A stretch of DNA of 64,000 bases from Enterococcus_E cecorum_C (GCF_052119425.1 NZ_JBQKFH010000006.1:1-64000), one strand, 5' to 3'. Counted from the stretch's first letter, positions 52,189-61,449 are shown. The notes: generated by a model from the sequence alone, not told the origin. Numbers and translations: made by a program.

Positions 52189-52794
52189 TTGAAAAAAGAA
52201 GATTTACGTACAAAAAGAACAAGAAAAATGATTTTAGAGGCTTTTATTAATCTTGTTGAGGAAAAAGGCTATGAACACGTTACAGTTTCAGATATTGCCA
52301 ACCAAGCGATGATTAATCGTGCAACCTTTTACGCTCACTTTAAAGACAAACAAGATGTCTATGATTATATTTTTAAAGAAGCGGTCGAGCAATTTATGAT
52401 GGTTTTAGCTCCTGTCCAACTTGGCAAGACCAATCAATTACAATTACATACCATTGAACAAATCATCACGCATATTTTTGAGAAAATTCAAGCAAATCGC
52501 GTCTTTTTTAAAACAGTCTTGAATGCGCATGGCAATGAACAATTACGCAAACAAATCAGTCAAATCCTTCGCTCCACTTATGCCAATATTTTTGACCAAG
52601 TAGAAATCAGAGAAAAAGACTTTATCGTCCCAATTGATTTTATTATTGAATATATGAGCGCAACCTTCATGGCAAGTTTACACTGGTGGATTAATCAAGA
52701 AATCAGTTTTTCTCCTAAACAAATGGCGCAATTAATTATTAAACTAGTCGGTAGCAATCATTTAAAAGTGTTAGGTATTCAAATTAAAGAATAA
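52189..52794 (+). CDS. TetR family transcriptional regulator
   Basis: A 201-residue regulator. The N-terminal helix-turn-helix reads VTVSDIANQAMINRATFYAHFKDKQDVYDYIF; the C-terminal ligand domain resembles the DhaS-like TetR group. It starts at TTG with GGTGAG upstream. Its position divergent from the 1407-residue activase-like gene suggests it controls that gene, itself or both. Confidence 0.83.
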   Translation: MKKEDLRTKRTRKMILEAFINLVEEKGYEHVTVSDIANQAMINRATFYAHFKDKQDVYDYIFKEAVEQFMMVLAPVQLGKTNQLQLHTIEQIITHIFEKIQANRVFFKTVLNAHGNEQLRKQISQILRSTYANIFDQVEIREKDFIVPIDFIIEYMSATFMASLHWWINQEISFSPKQMAQLIIKLVGSNHLKVLGIQIKE

Positions 52795-52796
52795 AG

Positions 52797-52842
52797 AAAC
52801 GCTCAACAATATGTCTACCATTCATACTGTTGAGCGTCTTTT
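52797..52842. terminator. Terminator between the TetR and helicase genes
   Basis: AAACGCTCAACA and TGTTGAGCGT form a 10-bp stem with T-rich tails on both strands, between converging genes. Confidence 0.75.
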
Positions 52843-55171
52843 AATACCAAAATTGTTTCAACTGATTTAACATACTAGATAAATCATGCACAACTACACC
52901 TTTTGACCAATGCGAAGGATAAAGCTGCATATAATCGTTACGACTAAAGCGTTGATCGATTAATAGAATCATCCCTCGGTCTTCTTCAGTTCGGATCACC
53001 CTGCCTGCCGCCTGCATCATCTTATTAAATCCAGGTAGTTGATAGATATAATAAAAGCCTTGCTGATTTTTCTCATCAAAATATCTCTTTAATTCTTCTT
53101 GTTCTTTGGAAATTTGTGGCAAGCCAACAGAAACAATGATTGAGCCAATTAATCGGTTCTTTTTTAAATCTATCCCTTCTGAAAACACCCCACCTAATAC
53201 ACAAAAACCAAGCATGACATGATCATTTTGTGGCTGAAAATTGGCCAAAAATGCTTCTTTTTCCAAATCTTTCAAGTCACGACCCTGTAGAAGTACATCC
53301 GCATCAGGATACAACTGCATATAGCGCTGATAGACTTCTTCCATATATGAAAAAGAAGGGAAAAAACAAAAATAATTACCCGCTTTGATTTCCGTCGCTT
53401 TTTGAATCAATTCACACAAAGGATCTAAAACTTGACTTCGATATTTGTAAGTCATTGGCAAATAATCAGCAACCAATACTTGAAATTGATGCTGATCAAA
53501 GGGACTAGATTGTCTAAACGATAAATCATCTGTATGTCCTACTAATAAATTTTGATAGTAAGAAACTGGTGATAATGTTGCTGAGAACAATACACTACCC
53601 TTGCCAAAATCCAACTTTTCCTTAATTAAGTGTGCTGGATCTAAGCAAAAAATTTTAAATTGCAACTCATGGTTAACCAATTCTACTAAAAACGTAAAAT
53701 GGTCATCATAATATTCCGAGATTTTTAAAAAACTCATCAGATCAAAGTAAAGATTTTGCACCCAAGTAGGGATATCTTCTTTTAACTCAAATAAAAAATC
53801 ACGAAAATATTCACTCCATCGATAACCCAGGTCGATTAATTTATCCGGCAGTTCTTTTTGAAATATATAGTTTTGGTTTTTTAAAAGTCTTTTTGTATCA
53901 TCGCTATATTCTATAAATTGTTGAAGAATTTTATGGTGTTTGCGCTTTTGCTTCGGTAAAAACTTCTTAAAGTCTTTGATTGTTTGTAAACTTAATGCTT
54001 TAGAATACATCTCTCTTGCTCTTGAAATAAGATTATGCACTTCATCAACAAGAAAATAGCTATCCGTTTCTTGTAATTCAAAAAAGCGTTTCAGATAGAC
54101 TTGTGGATCAAATAGATAATTATAATCACACACAATGACATCTGAATACAGACTTAAATCAAGACTAAGTTCAAAAGGACAACATTCATATTTCTTTGCA
54201 ACTTCACTAATTTGTTCACGGGAATAGAAATACCCATTATTTAATAAATCCCAAATCGCTAATTTTTGTTTTTGGTAATAATTTTTTGCAAAGGGACAAT
54301 AATCCGGATTACATTTGCACTCATTCATGAAGCAAATTTTTTCTTTAGCTGAAATCTCAATGGTCTTAAGTTCACTCTGTTGGTCATCAAATAATTTCAT
54401 CGTATCTAACGCGACTTGTCTTGTAATCGTTTTGGCAGTTAAATAAAAAATGCGTCCTTGATTGTATTCACCCATGGCTTTTAATGCGGGAAATAAAGTT
54501 GACAGAGTCTTTCCGGTCCCCGTGGGTGCTTCCATAAACAAACATTTTTCTTGGGATAATGTTCGGTAGACTGCAATAGATAATTCTCGCTGCCCTTTTC
54601 GATAATTGTCATAGGGAAATTTTAATGCTTGTAACTTTTTTTGTCGATTTTGCCGATATTTATCTAAGAATATGAGCCATTTTTCATATTCTTTCATCGT
54701 CTCTTGAAAGTAGCTATTTAATTCATCAAAACTACACGTATTTTTATATTCATCGATTTTTTCATCTTGTGTACAAAAATAGCGTACCATCACAACAACT
54801 TCTTCTAGCTGTTCTTGCATGGCATAAATGTAGGCATAGATTTTTGCCTGTGCCATAAATAACTGGAGAGTCGCTTCTTCTAATTGCTCAAAAGCGAGTT
54901 CACCGGTCTTTATTTCATCGATAATGATTTGATTTTCCTTTTGCCATATCCCATCACAGCGACCTTCTAGCTGAATATCGAATTGTTCCCCTTGATAAAC
55001 AGTTTTCAAGGTAACTTCCGATTGATAATTATCATCCATTGATTGCTGCAGTTTACGATGAATCTTACTTCCTTCAAGCGCAGTATGATTACTTTGTTTT
55101 CTATTATCAATACTTTCTTCATTATGAACAAAAGCCACTAACTCTCTGACTGAAATTCTTTTACTTTGCAT
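52841..55171 (-). CDS. Fused RecB/Cas4-type nuclease and XPD/DinG-type helicase
   Basis: A 776-residue DNA repair-type protein. Residues 1-125 look like a PD-(D/E)XK nuclease: His 38, Asp 73 in EGRCDGIW, Glu-Ile-Lys in DEIKTG (86-88) and Gln 108 in AQAKIYAYIYA. The superfamily 2 helicase follows: Walker A EAPTGTGKT (214-222), an iron-sulfur Cys set (CFMNECKCNPDYCPFAK, later CCPFEL), DEVH box VDEVHNL and a C-terminal motif VI AAGRVIRTEEDRG. Such fusions occur in many Firmicutes. Role in processing damaged or branched DNA is inferred. Convergent with the TetR gene. Confidence 0.86.
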   Translation of the reverse strand: MQSKRISVRELVAFVHNEESIDNRKQSNHTALEGSKIHRKLQQSMDDNYQSEVTLKTVYQGEQFDIQLEGRCDGIWQKENQIIIDEIKTGELAFEQLEEATLQLFMAQAKIYAYIYAMQEQLEEVVVMVRYFCTQDEKIDEYKNTCSFDELNSYFQETMKEYEKWLIFLDKYRQNRQKKLQALKFPYDNYRKGQRELSIAVYRTLSQEKCLFMEAPTGTGKTLSTLFPALKAMGEYNQGRIFYLTAKTITRQVALDTMKLFDDQQSELKTIEISAKEKICFMNECKCNPDYCPFAKNYYQKQKLAIWDLLNNGYFYSREQISEVAKKYECCPFELSLDLSLYSDVIVCDYNYLFDPQVYLKRFFELQETDSYFLVDEVHNLISRAREMYSKALSLQTIKDFKKFLPKQKRKHHKILQQFIEYSDDTKRLLKNQNYIFQKELPDKLIDLGYRWSEYFRDFLFELKEDIPTWVQNLYFDLMSFLKISEYYDDHFTFLVELVNHELQFKIFCLDPAHLIKEKLDFGKGSVLFSATLSPVSYYQNLLVGHTDDLSFRQSSPFDQHQFQVLVADYLPMTYKYRSQVLDPLCELIQKATEIKAGNYFCFFPSFSYMEEVYQRYMQLYPDADVLLQGRDLKDLEKEAFLANFQPQNDHVMLGFCVLGGVFSEGIDLKKNRLIGSIIVSVGLPQISKEQEELKRYFDEKNQQGFYYIYQLPGFNKMMQAAGRVIRTEEDRGMILLIDQRFSRNDYMQLYPSHWSKGVVVHDLSSMLNQLKQFWY

Positions 55172-55200
55172 CCTATCCCTACTTTCAACTTCAGTCTAGC

Positions 55201-55237
55201 AAAAAATGAGCAAACACGCTAGACAGTCTGCTCATTT
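55201..55237 (-). terminator. Terminator after the lipoprotein gene
   Basis: AAATGAGCA and TGCTCATTT form a 9-bp stem followed by a T-tract on the minus strand. Confidence 0.75.
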
Positions 55238-55745
55238 ATCGATATATTTGATACTCTACATAATTCTCATCAATTAACGTATTTTCAGTCACATAATCAA
55301 ACCGAATACTATAATCACTCGAATGAATATAAAGATGGTTCCCGTCATCAGTGATTTTACAATTTTTTATGGAACGCTGATAAACTGAATAAGGTTCTTG
55401 ATCAAAATTCTGATTAGGAAATGTCTTTTGAAAATCCTCATCAATTTTTTGATGAAAGTTGCGTTTTTCTTGTAGCATCGTATCTTCTTCTGAACTTTGA
55501 ATTTCAGGAATATATTGTTTAACGATATGCAAGACACCTTTTTTATAATCAAATACTCCTTGACTTTGCGGAAAACCTTGATTATCAATTTGCATAATCA
55601 TAAAATCATTTGTCAGATTATCTTGCTTGTTGATTTGACTGGTAGTTGCTTTAACCGGACTAATTTTTTGTTCTTTTTCTTTACATCCACCCAAAAGCAA
55701 TGGCAATACAAATACGAAAACAATTAAAAAATAATTTCTTTTCAT
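55236..55745 (-). CDS. Small lipoprotein of unknown function
   Basis: A 169-residue exported protein. A type II signal peptide (MKRNYFLIVFVFVLPLLLGGC) ends in the lipobox LGGC, giving lipidation at Cys 21. The mature part is polar and acidic, with two predicted beta-rich stretches (FDYKKGVLHIVKQYI; HLYIHSSDYSIRFDYV). It may belong to the DUF4767-like lipoproteins, but I am not sure. Start ATG 55745 follows AGGTGGGTGG. It is upstream of the helicase gene but separated from it by a terminator. Confidence 0.78.
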   Translation of the reverse strand: MKRNYFLIVFVFVLPLLLGGCKEKEQKISPVKATTSQINKQDNLTNDFMIMQIDNQGFPQSQGVFDYKKGVLHIVKQYIPEIQSSEEDTMLQEKRNFHQKIDEDFQKTFPNQNFDQEPYSVYQRSIKNCKITDDGNHLYIHSSDYSIRFDYVTENTLIDENYVEYQIYR

Positions 55746-55944
55746 TACTACCACCCACCTTACTAAATATTATAGCAAAATATTGTATAAAATATTTTTT
55801 TATAGAATATTTTTAACTGACTATAAACAAATTATTATTTTGTTTTCAGATAATTATAAAATTCTAAATTCCCTTCACTTTCATTGTTTATAATCTCGAT
55901 TTAAGATATACTATATTTGTATTCGTCACAAAGGAGGAATTTGC

Positions 55945-56571
55945 ATGCATATCAAAGGACTAGCTACTGGCCCAATTCAAGAAAATTGTTATCTTGTATA
56001 TAACGATGATACACTTTTAATTATTGATCCGGGCGAAGATGCTCCCCAGATTATTCAATTGATTTCAGAAATTCGAATTAAACCAATAGCAATCTTATTA
56101 ACACATACTCATTATGATCATATCGGTGCAGTTGATACTTTACGTGATTATTATCAGATTCCAGTATATGTCCATCCACTAGAAAACGCTTGGCTATCTG
56201 ATCCGGTAATGAATCTTTCAGGAAATCATCCAGAATTTGGTCGTATAACTGCTAGACCTGCGGATTATTTATTTGAAATGACCGACTATCAATTAGGAAG
56301 TATTCATTTTAAAGTCGTCCCAACCCCAGGACATTCTTACGGTTCTGTAAGTTTTATTTTCGATACTTTTGTTGTATCTGGTGATGCTTTGTTTAACGGC
56401 AGCATTGGACGTACTGATTTGCCAACTGGTGACTTTGAACAATTACTTCATAGCATTCAAACGCAATTACTAATTTTACCCGACGATTTTGCAGTATATC
56501 CAGGGCATGGATTACCTACAACAATCATTCACGAAAAGCAAACCAATCCATTTTTAAGAGGTTTCAAATAG
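55945..56571 (+). CDS. MBL-fold hydrolase, YqgX / glyoxalase II-like
   Basis: A 208-residue metallo-beta-lactamase-fold hydrolase. The metal-binding HTHYDHIG, the later TPGHSYGSV and SGDALFNGSIGRTD segments and the C-terminal YPGHGLPTTI are complete. Members related to Bacillus YqgX may act as glyoxalase II on lactoylthiols; this is family knowledge. AAAGGAGG precedes the ATG. The next gene begins 12 nt later, probably in one transcript with uppP. Confidence 0.87.
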   Translation: MHIKGLATGPIQENCYLVYNDDTLLIIDPGEDAPQIIQLISEIRIKPIAILLTHTHYDHIGAVDTLRDYYQIPVYVHPLENAWLSDPVMNLSGNHPEFGRITARPADYLFEMTDYQLGSIHFKVVPTPGHSYGSVSFIFDTFVVSGDALFNGSIGRTDLPTGDFEQLLHSIQTQLLILPDDFAVYPGHGLPTTIIHEKQTNPFLRGFK

Positions 56572-56583
56572 GAGGAGATTCTT

Positions 56584-57288
56584 ATGGCTAAAACACAACT
56601 TTATATTGTACGTCACGGAAAAACAATGTTCAACACTTTACAACGCGTTCAAGGCTGGTGTGATACGCCGCTTACTGCTGTTGGTGTCCATGGAATAGAA
56701 GGTACAGGAATTGGGATTCAAGATATTGATTTTGTTGAAGCTGTATCAAGTGATAGTGGACGTGCGATTCAAACAATGCGCATTTTACTTTCAAAACATA
56801 AAAACGGTGCAAACATTCCTTATCACATAGATCCTAGAATTCGAGAATGGAATTTTGGCTCACTTGAAGGCGGATATGATGCTGAAATGTGGGGTGTTTT
56901 ACCTCGTGTTTTAAATTATCGTACCTATGATGAATTAATCGCAAATCAAGTCAGCTACAAAGAAATTTGTGAAGCTATCTATGAAGCAGATACAGCAAAT
57001 TGGGCTGAGACATATGATGAACTAAAAAACCGTGTCTTAACAGGTTTCGAAGATATCGCTTATCGTGTTGAAAAACAAGGCGGTGGTAAAGCTCTAATCG
57101 TCTCTCATGGCTTAACTATTGCCTTTTTAATGCATTTGGTCGATGAATCAAATGGTTTAAGAATTGATATTGACAATGGCTCAATTTCTATTTTAAACTA
57201 TGAAAATGGACAGTTTAGTATCGAAACAATTGGTGATAAATCTTTTAAAGAAAATGGTTTAGCTAAACTTTCCGAAAAAACGGAATAG
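56584..57288 (+). CDS. Histidine phosphatase family protein (phosphoglycerate mutase-like)
   Basis: A 234-residue enzyme of the histidine phosphatase superfamily. The phospho-acceptor is in YIVRHGKTMFN, the second His in LIVSHGLTIAF, and Glu in REWNFGSLEGG. GGAGGAG precedes the ATG. The sequence fits the broad-specificity phosphatase group better than glycolytic mutase. It lies between the MBL hydrolase and uppP with gaps of 12-13 nt. Confidence 0.85.
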   Translation: MAKTQLYIVRHGKTMFNTLQRVQGWCDTPLTAVGVHGIEGTGIGIQDIDFVEAVSSDSGRAIQTMRILLSKHKNGANIPYHIDPRIREWNFGSLEGGYDAEMWGVLPRVLNYRTYDELIANQVSYKEICEAIYEADTANWAETYDELKNRVLTGFEDIAYRVEKQGGGKALIVSHGLTIAFLMHLVDESNGLRIDIDNGSISILNYENGQFSIETIGDKSFKENGLAKLSEKTE

Positions 57289-57301
57289 AGAGGATTTTTA
57301 G

Positions 57302-58129
57302 ATGTTCTTTGCAAATTTTATAAAAGCAATCATCCTTGGTATCGTAGAAGGAATCACAGAATGGCTTCCTATTAGTAGTACCGGACACTTAATTCTTGTT
57401 GATAATATTTTAAAAATGCAAATCAGTAAAGAATTTACTTCGATGTTTAATGTAGTCATTCAATTAGGGGCGATTATGGCAGTTGTATATTTATACTTTA
57501 ATAAACTAAACCCTTTTGATCAACAAAAAAGTAAACTAGAACAAAAACAAACCTGGGATTTATGGCTAAAAGTAGTTGTCGCTTGTTTTCCTTCAGCAAT
57601 TATCGGGCTATTATTTGATGATTGGTTAGATGCTCATCTCTATAAACCATTTCCCGTAGCGCTAATGCTTATTATTTATGGTATTGGATTTATTTGGGTT
57701 GAAAATCGTAATCGCAATATCAAACCTAAATGTACTGATTTAAATCGTTTCACCTACAAAGCAGCGATTATGATTGGTGTCTTCCAAGTTTTAGCATTAA
57801 TTCCAGGAACTTCTCGCTCAGGTGCAACTATTCTAGGTGGAATCCTTATTGGCGCTTCAAGATATGTGGCCGCTGAATTTTCTTTCTTCTTAGGAATTCC
57901 AACAATGTTTGGTGCAAGTGGACTTAAGATTTTTAAATTTATCAAAAACGGTAACTTCTTTGACTTACAATCAACTTTCATTTTATTAACAGGTATGGTT
58001 GTATCCTTCATCGTTTCTGTTTTAGTCATTAAGTTCTTAATGGATTATATTAAAAAACACGATTTTTCCGTTTTCGGATGGTATCGTATCATTTTAGGAA
58101 GTATTATTATCTTAACAATGATTTTTTAA
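57302..58129 (+). CDS. uppP: Undecaprenyl-diphosphatase (bacitracin resistance protein type)
   Basis: A 275-residue membrane enzyme with about seven helices that recycles undecaprenyl pyrophosphate for cell-wall synthesis. Both signatures are present: GIVEGITEWLPISSTGHLIL near the N terminus and PGTSRSGATILGGI around residue 165, with the catalytic Glu, His and Arg. GAGAGGA lies before the ATG. Last gene of a three-gene unit ending at a strong terminator. Confidence 0.95.
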   Translation: MFFANFIKAIILGIVEGITEWLPISSTGHLILVDNILKMQISKEFTSMFNVVIQLGAIMAVVYLYFNKLNPFDQQKSKLEQKQTWDLWLKVVVACFPSAIIGLLFDDWLDAHLYKPFPVALMLIIYGIGFIWVENRNRNIKPKCTDLNRFTYKAAIMIGVFQVLALIPGTSRSGATILGGILIGASRYVAAEFSFFLGIPTMFGASGLKIFKFIKNGNFFDLQSTFILLTGMVVSFIVSVLVIKFLMDYIKKHDFSVFGWYRIILGSIIILTMIF

Positions 58130-58137
58130 TTGAGCAT

Positions 58138-58175
58138 AAAAAAGTAGCTTATCAATTTTGATAAGCTACTTTTTT
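58138..58175. terminator. Bidirectional terminator between uppP and the DUF47 gene
   Basis: AAAAAAGTAGCTTATC and GATAAGCTACTTTTTT form a perfect 16-bp stem with a 6-nt loop; U-tracts arise on both strands. Confidence 0.92.
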
Positions 58176-58185
58176 GTATAAGCTA

Positions 58186-58809
58186 CTAAGTATTTTTAAT
58201 GATTAAATTACCAATTAAATCTACTGCGTTTTCAGTACTATTTGAAATCAACTCATAACGCTCATAAATCTCTTTCCATTTGATAATCTCCAACAAATCA
58301 TTATCTCCAGAGAATAATTCTTTTTTCAAACGACTAAATAATCGATCTGCTTCAGATTCAGTATTTCTCACAACTTTTAGTAAATCACGTAAATTTTTTG
58401 AATTTTTAAATTTAGGGAATTCACGCATTGCGTCTAAAACACCTCTTGTAGCTTTGACAACTAAGTTCGCAAATAAATCAGTATCTGGACGTAATTCTCT
58501 GATGGATAAATTCTCAAACATATATGTAATGCCATTAATTCCATCTAAAATATCATCAAGTGATTCAGCTAGCAGCATGATATCCTCACGATCAATCGGT
58601 GTAATAAAGGCATCATATAATTCATTAGTTAATTCTAAAATTAATCTGTCATTTTCTTTTTCCAAGTGATGGATTAATTCTGATTCAGTTTCTAAATGGT
58701 CAAGAGAATAATTTTGCATAATTTTTTCCAATACTTCTGCTGACTTATAGCCATTCTCTGCAATATTCTCTAATGTCTTAAAATAATCGTATTTTTTTCT
58801 TCTTGCCAT
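58186..58809 (-). CDS. DUF47 (PhoU-like) Pit accessory protein
   Basis: A 207-residue all-helical protein related to PhoU, of the type encoded with Pit phosphate transporters. The HLEKENDRLILELTNELYDAFITPIDREDIMLLAESLDDILDGI core, with repeated acidic residues, matches the family's metal-binding helical bundle. Start ATG 58809 follows AGGAG. It lies 12 nt behind the transporter gene and probably modulates its activity. Confidence 0.88.
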   Translation of the reverse strand: MARRKKYDYFKTLENIAENGYKSAEVLEKIMQNYSLDHLETESELIHHLEKENDRLILELTNELYDAFITPIDREDIMLLAESLDDILDGINGITYMFENLSIRELRPDTDLFANLVVKATRGVLDAMREFPKFKNSKNLRDLLKVVRNTESEADRLFSRLKKELFSGDNDLLEIIKWKEIYERYELISNSTENAVDLIGNLIIKNT

Positions 58810-58821
58810 AATCAATTCTCC

Positions 58822-59853
58822 TTAAAAAATAGCTACAAAAAACTTAGCCATTACATAAGCAATAACTCCACAACCTGGGAATGTCATTACCCAAGCAAAA
58901 ATCATCTCTTTAACAATTCGCCAATCCACACTACTCAAGCGTTTAGAGGCACCAACACCCATGATGGCTGTTGTTTTCGTATGGGTTGTTGAAACTGGAA
59001 TACCAAATACAGAAGCTAAGAATAAGCATATCGCCGCACTTAAATCTGCTGAAAAACCTTGGTAAGTTTCTAACTTAACCATATCCATACCTACTGACTT
59101 AATGATTTTCATACCACCAACACTGGTTCCTATGCCCATTGTAATCGAACAAAGCGCCATCACCCAAAGTGGAATTGTAAAACCATTTCCCGTTTTATCT
59201 GCTAGCCCATTATAAAATAATCCTAACATGAATACGCCCATAAATTTTTGACCATCTTGCGCACCATGTAAAAAGGCATTAGCAGCAGCAGAAATCGCCT
59301 GACCTATTGTAAAGAATTTGTTTGCTTTTCTTCGAGGAACATTTTGGAATATTAATACTAATAATTTAGTTAATAAGTAACCACCAAAAAATCCCATAAT
59401 AGTTGAAACGACTAGTCCAATAATGACTTTAATCCATTCATTAACATTTACTGCATTTAGTCCCCCCAAGGCCATCGCTGCTCCAGTTAGACCGGCAATT
59501 AACGCATGCGATTCACTTGTTGGAATACCAAAATACCAAGCTGCGACCGCCCATACAACAATTGCAAACAATGAAGCGGCTAAGGCGACTTGTGCAGCCT
59601 GTATCCCTTGTGCATCAAAACTCACAATATTACTGATAGTTTCGGCAACTTGAGCATTAAAATATGTCATTACTAAGGCACCCGCAAAATTCATCACTAC
59701 AGCCATCCAAATTGCAAAATTAGGAGCTAAAACTCTTGTGGAGACTGCTGTAGCAATAGCATTCGGTGCATCTGTCCAACCGTTAACAAAAATCACCCCT
59801 AATACAAGGGCAACGGTTACAAATAGTGCAATACTCAAATAATTCACCACCAT
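58822..59853 (-). CDS. pit: Inorganic phosphate transporter, PiT family
   Basis: A 343-residue membrane transporter with about nine to ten helices importing metal-phosphate with a cation. The two inverted PiT signatures are GWTDAPNAIATAVSTR near the N terminus and GVGASKRLSSVDW with the second HGAQDGQK-type repeat in the middle. I start at ATG 59853, after GTGGAG; the frame open to 59928 has no ribosome binding site. Cotranscribed with the DUF47 gene. Confidence 0.9.
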   Translation of the reverse strand: MVVNYLSIALFVTVALVLGVIFVNGWTDAPNAIATAVSTRVLAPNFAIWMAVVMNFAGALVMTYFNAQVAETISNIVSFDAQGIQAAQVALAASLFAIVVWAVAAWYFGIPTSESHALIAGLTGAAMALGGLNAVNVNEWIKVIIGLVVSTIMGFFGGYLLTKLLVLIFQNVPRRKANKFFTIGQAISAAANAFLHGAQDGQKFMGVFMLGLFYNGLADKTGNGFTIPLWVMALCSITMGIGTSVGGMKIIKSVGMDMVKLETYQGFSADLSAAICLFLASVFGIPVSTTHTKTTAIMGVGASKRLSSVDWRIVKEMIFAWVMTFPGCGVIAYVMAKFFVAIF

Positions 59854-60055
59854 AAATTTACTCCACTTGTTATGATAGCATAAAAAAAGAAAGATGTGTA
59901 TATTTGACCTTAAGAAAGTTTTAAACAATTATCTAAAAAGTTTCTCATTTAAATAAAATATCGTAACTATTGTTGTAAATATCTATCTATTTTAATCATT
60001 CCTTCATCAAAAACAAAAAAATTTGTGTTAAGTAAAAATTCTTTACAACTTATTG

Positions 60056-60084
60056 TTGCAAAGCGTGCCGCCATTAGGTATAAT
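60056..60084 (+). promoter_or_regulatory. Promoter of rpsT
   Basis: -35 TTGCAA (60056-60061), 17-nt spacer, -10 TATAAT (60079-60084). The leader behind it contains the palindrome TATACGAA-A-TTCGTATA (60100-60116). Confidence 0.8.
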
Positions 60085-60141
60085 GACAATTGTTGATTTA
60101 TACGAAATTCGTATAAGAACTAATTATCGGAGGTGAAATAA

Positions 60142-60396
60142 ATGCCAAACATTGAATCTGCAATCAAACGTGTTCGTACAAGTGAAGCTGCTAATGCTAA
60201 GAATTCATCTCAATTAAGCGCAATGCGTACAGCTGTTAAGAAATTCGAACAAGCTGTTGAAGCTGGTGCTGAAAACGTAGCTGAGTTACACAAAGAAGCA
60301 ATCAAAGCGATCGACATGGCTGAATCAAAAGGATTAATCCACAAAAACAAAGCTGGTCGTGATAAATCTCGTTTAAGCAAAAAATTAGCTAAATAA
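60142..60396 (+). CDS. rpsT: 30S ribosomal protein S20
   Basis: An 84-residue basic, all-helical ribosomal protein binding 16S rRNA. The N-terminal MPNIESAIKRVRTSEAANAKNSSQ and the C-terminal IHKNKAGRDKSRLSKKL are diagnostic. GGAGGTG lies 7 nt before the ATG. Its codons are strongly biased, as in highly expressed genes. The small palindrome in its leader may be a regulatory site. Confidence 0.97.
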   Translation: MPNIESAIKRVRTSEAANAKNSSQLSAMRTAVKKFEQAVEAGAENVAELHKEAIKAIDMAESKGLIHKNKAGRDKSRLSKKLAK

Positions 60397-60406
60397 TGCT
60401 ATCGAT

Positions 60407-60438
60407 AAAAAAACCACGGTTAACAACCGTGGTTTTTT
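60407..60438. terminator. Bidirectional terminator between rpsT and holA
   Basis: AACCACGGTT and AACCGTGGTT form a 10-bp stem with a 3-nt loop, with A- and T-tracts on either side. Confidence 0.92.
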
Positions 60439-61449
60439 TTAGCAATTTTTTAATAAATACATTTGAAAGGCAAAGTTTTTTTCTACCTGACCAGACTTTA
60501 TTTGGTAATCCAACTCGACTAATTGATCAAATAAGTGTAATAAATCATGCATTTGATATTTTCTAACCTCTTGCATCGCTAATTTCACACGATAAGCATG
60601 GATTTTCAGCATATCCGCAATATTTCCTTGATGATACCCTTGTTTCATCAAATATTTCACTTGAATGAGTAAACGAAATTGGCCAACTAATATTGCGATT
60701 AGTTTAATCGGCTCTTCATTTTGAATGCTCAAATCATGAAATAATTGCAAAGCTGAATTCGTTTGATGATCCAATATATATTGGGATAATTCAAAAATGT
60801 TCTGCTCTAAGGTTTTAGGTATTAATCGGTCAATATCATTTTTTCTTACTTGATTGTCCTCACCTAAAAATAAATGTAACTTTTGATATTCCTGAATCAC
60901 TCTAGAAAGTTGAAAATCACATTGTTTCAAAAAATATTCCAGCACTTCTCTAGGAAATGTCATACCTTCGTTTTCTAAAAAATGTTGAAAATATTGTCGT
61001 ACTTCATTTTCTTTTAAATATTGCACATCAATAATCTTTGCATTTTTCTTTAATGCTTTTGTCACTTTTTTGCGTTCATCCAATTTTGGATAATCTGCAA
61101 ATAAAACAAATATTGTCGATTCATTCGGTTGTTGGAAATAGTGAATCAATTGTTTTAACTGTTCTTCCTCTATGGCACGCTTGTCACTTGTTAAAAAATA
61201 GGGATGCTCTAAAAAGACTAACCGATAATCGCCAAAAAAAGGACTTGCTTGGATTTCCTCAAGTACAATTTGCATATCTACTTCTTCCCCGTCAAAAGCA
61301 GCAAAGTTTAAATCATCCTCTTGTACATTTAAACGATTCATAAATGCTTTTTTGACTTCTTCAATTAAATACTTTTCCTGGCCACTTACCAAATAAAGAT
61401 TAGCCAGTGCTTGTTGCGAAATAGCCTGTAATGACTGTTGTATACTCAA
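60439..61449 (-). CDS. holA: DNA polymerase III delta subunit
   Basis: A 336-residue clamp-loader subunit that opens the beta clamp. The N-terminal LYLVSGQEKYLIEEVKKAF region and the segments FFGDYRLVFLEHPYFL, then SRVIQEYQKL and NIADMLKIHAYRVKLAMQ are the family pattern. The ATG at 61485 cannot be used because it overlaps a TATAAT -10 element (TTATAATG), so I start at TTG 61449, behind AAAGGAAA. It lies behind comEC, as in most Firmicutes. Confidence 0.9.
   Translation of the reverse strand: MSIQQSLQAISQQALANLYLVSGQEKYLIEEVKKAFMNRLNVQEDDLNFAAFDGEEVDMQIVLEEIQASPFFGDYRLVFLEHPYFLTSDKRAIEEEQLKQLIHYFQQPNESTIFVLFADYPKLDERKKVTKALKKNAKIIDVQYLKENEVRQYFQHFLENEGMTFPREVLEYFLKQCDFQLSRVIQEYQKLHLFLGEDNQVRKNDIDRLIPKTLEQNIFELSQYILDHQTNSALQLFHDLSIQNEEPIKLIAILVGQFRLLIQVKYLMKQGYHQGNIADMLKIHAYRVKLAMQEVRKYQMHDLLHLFDQLVELDYQIKSGQVEKNFAFQMYLLKNC

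Noticed and set aside
52841..55171. Nuclease-helicase as part of a defence island
   Set aside because: Neighbours are housekeeping genes, with no other defence or mobile genes around it.
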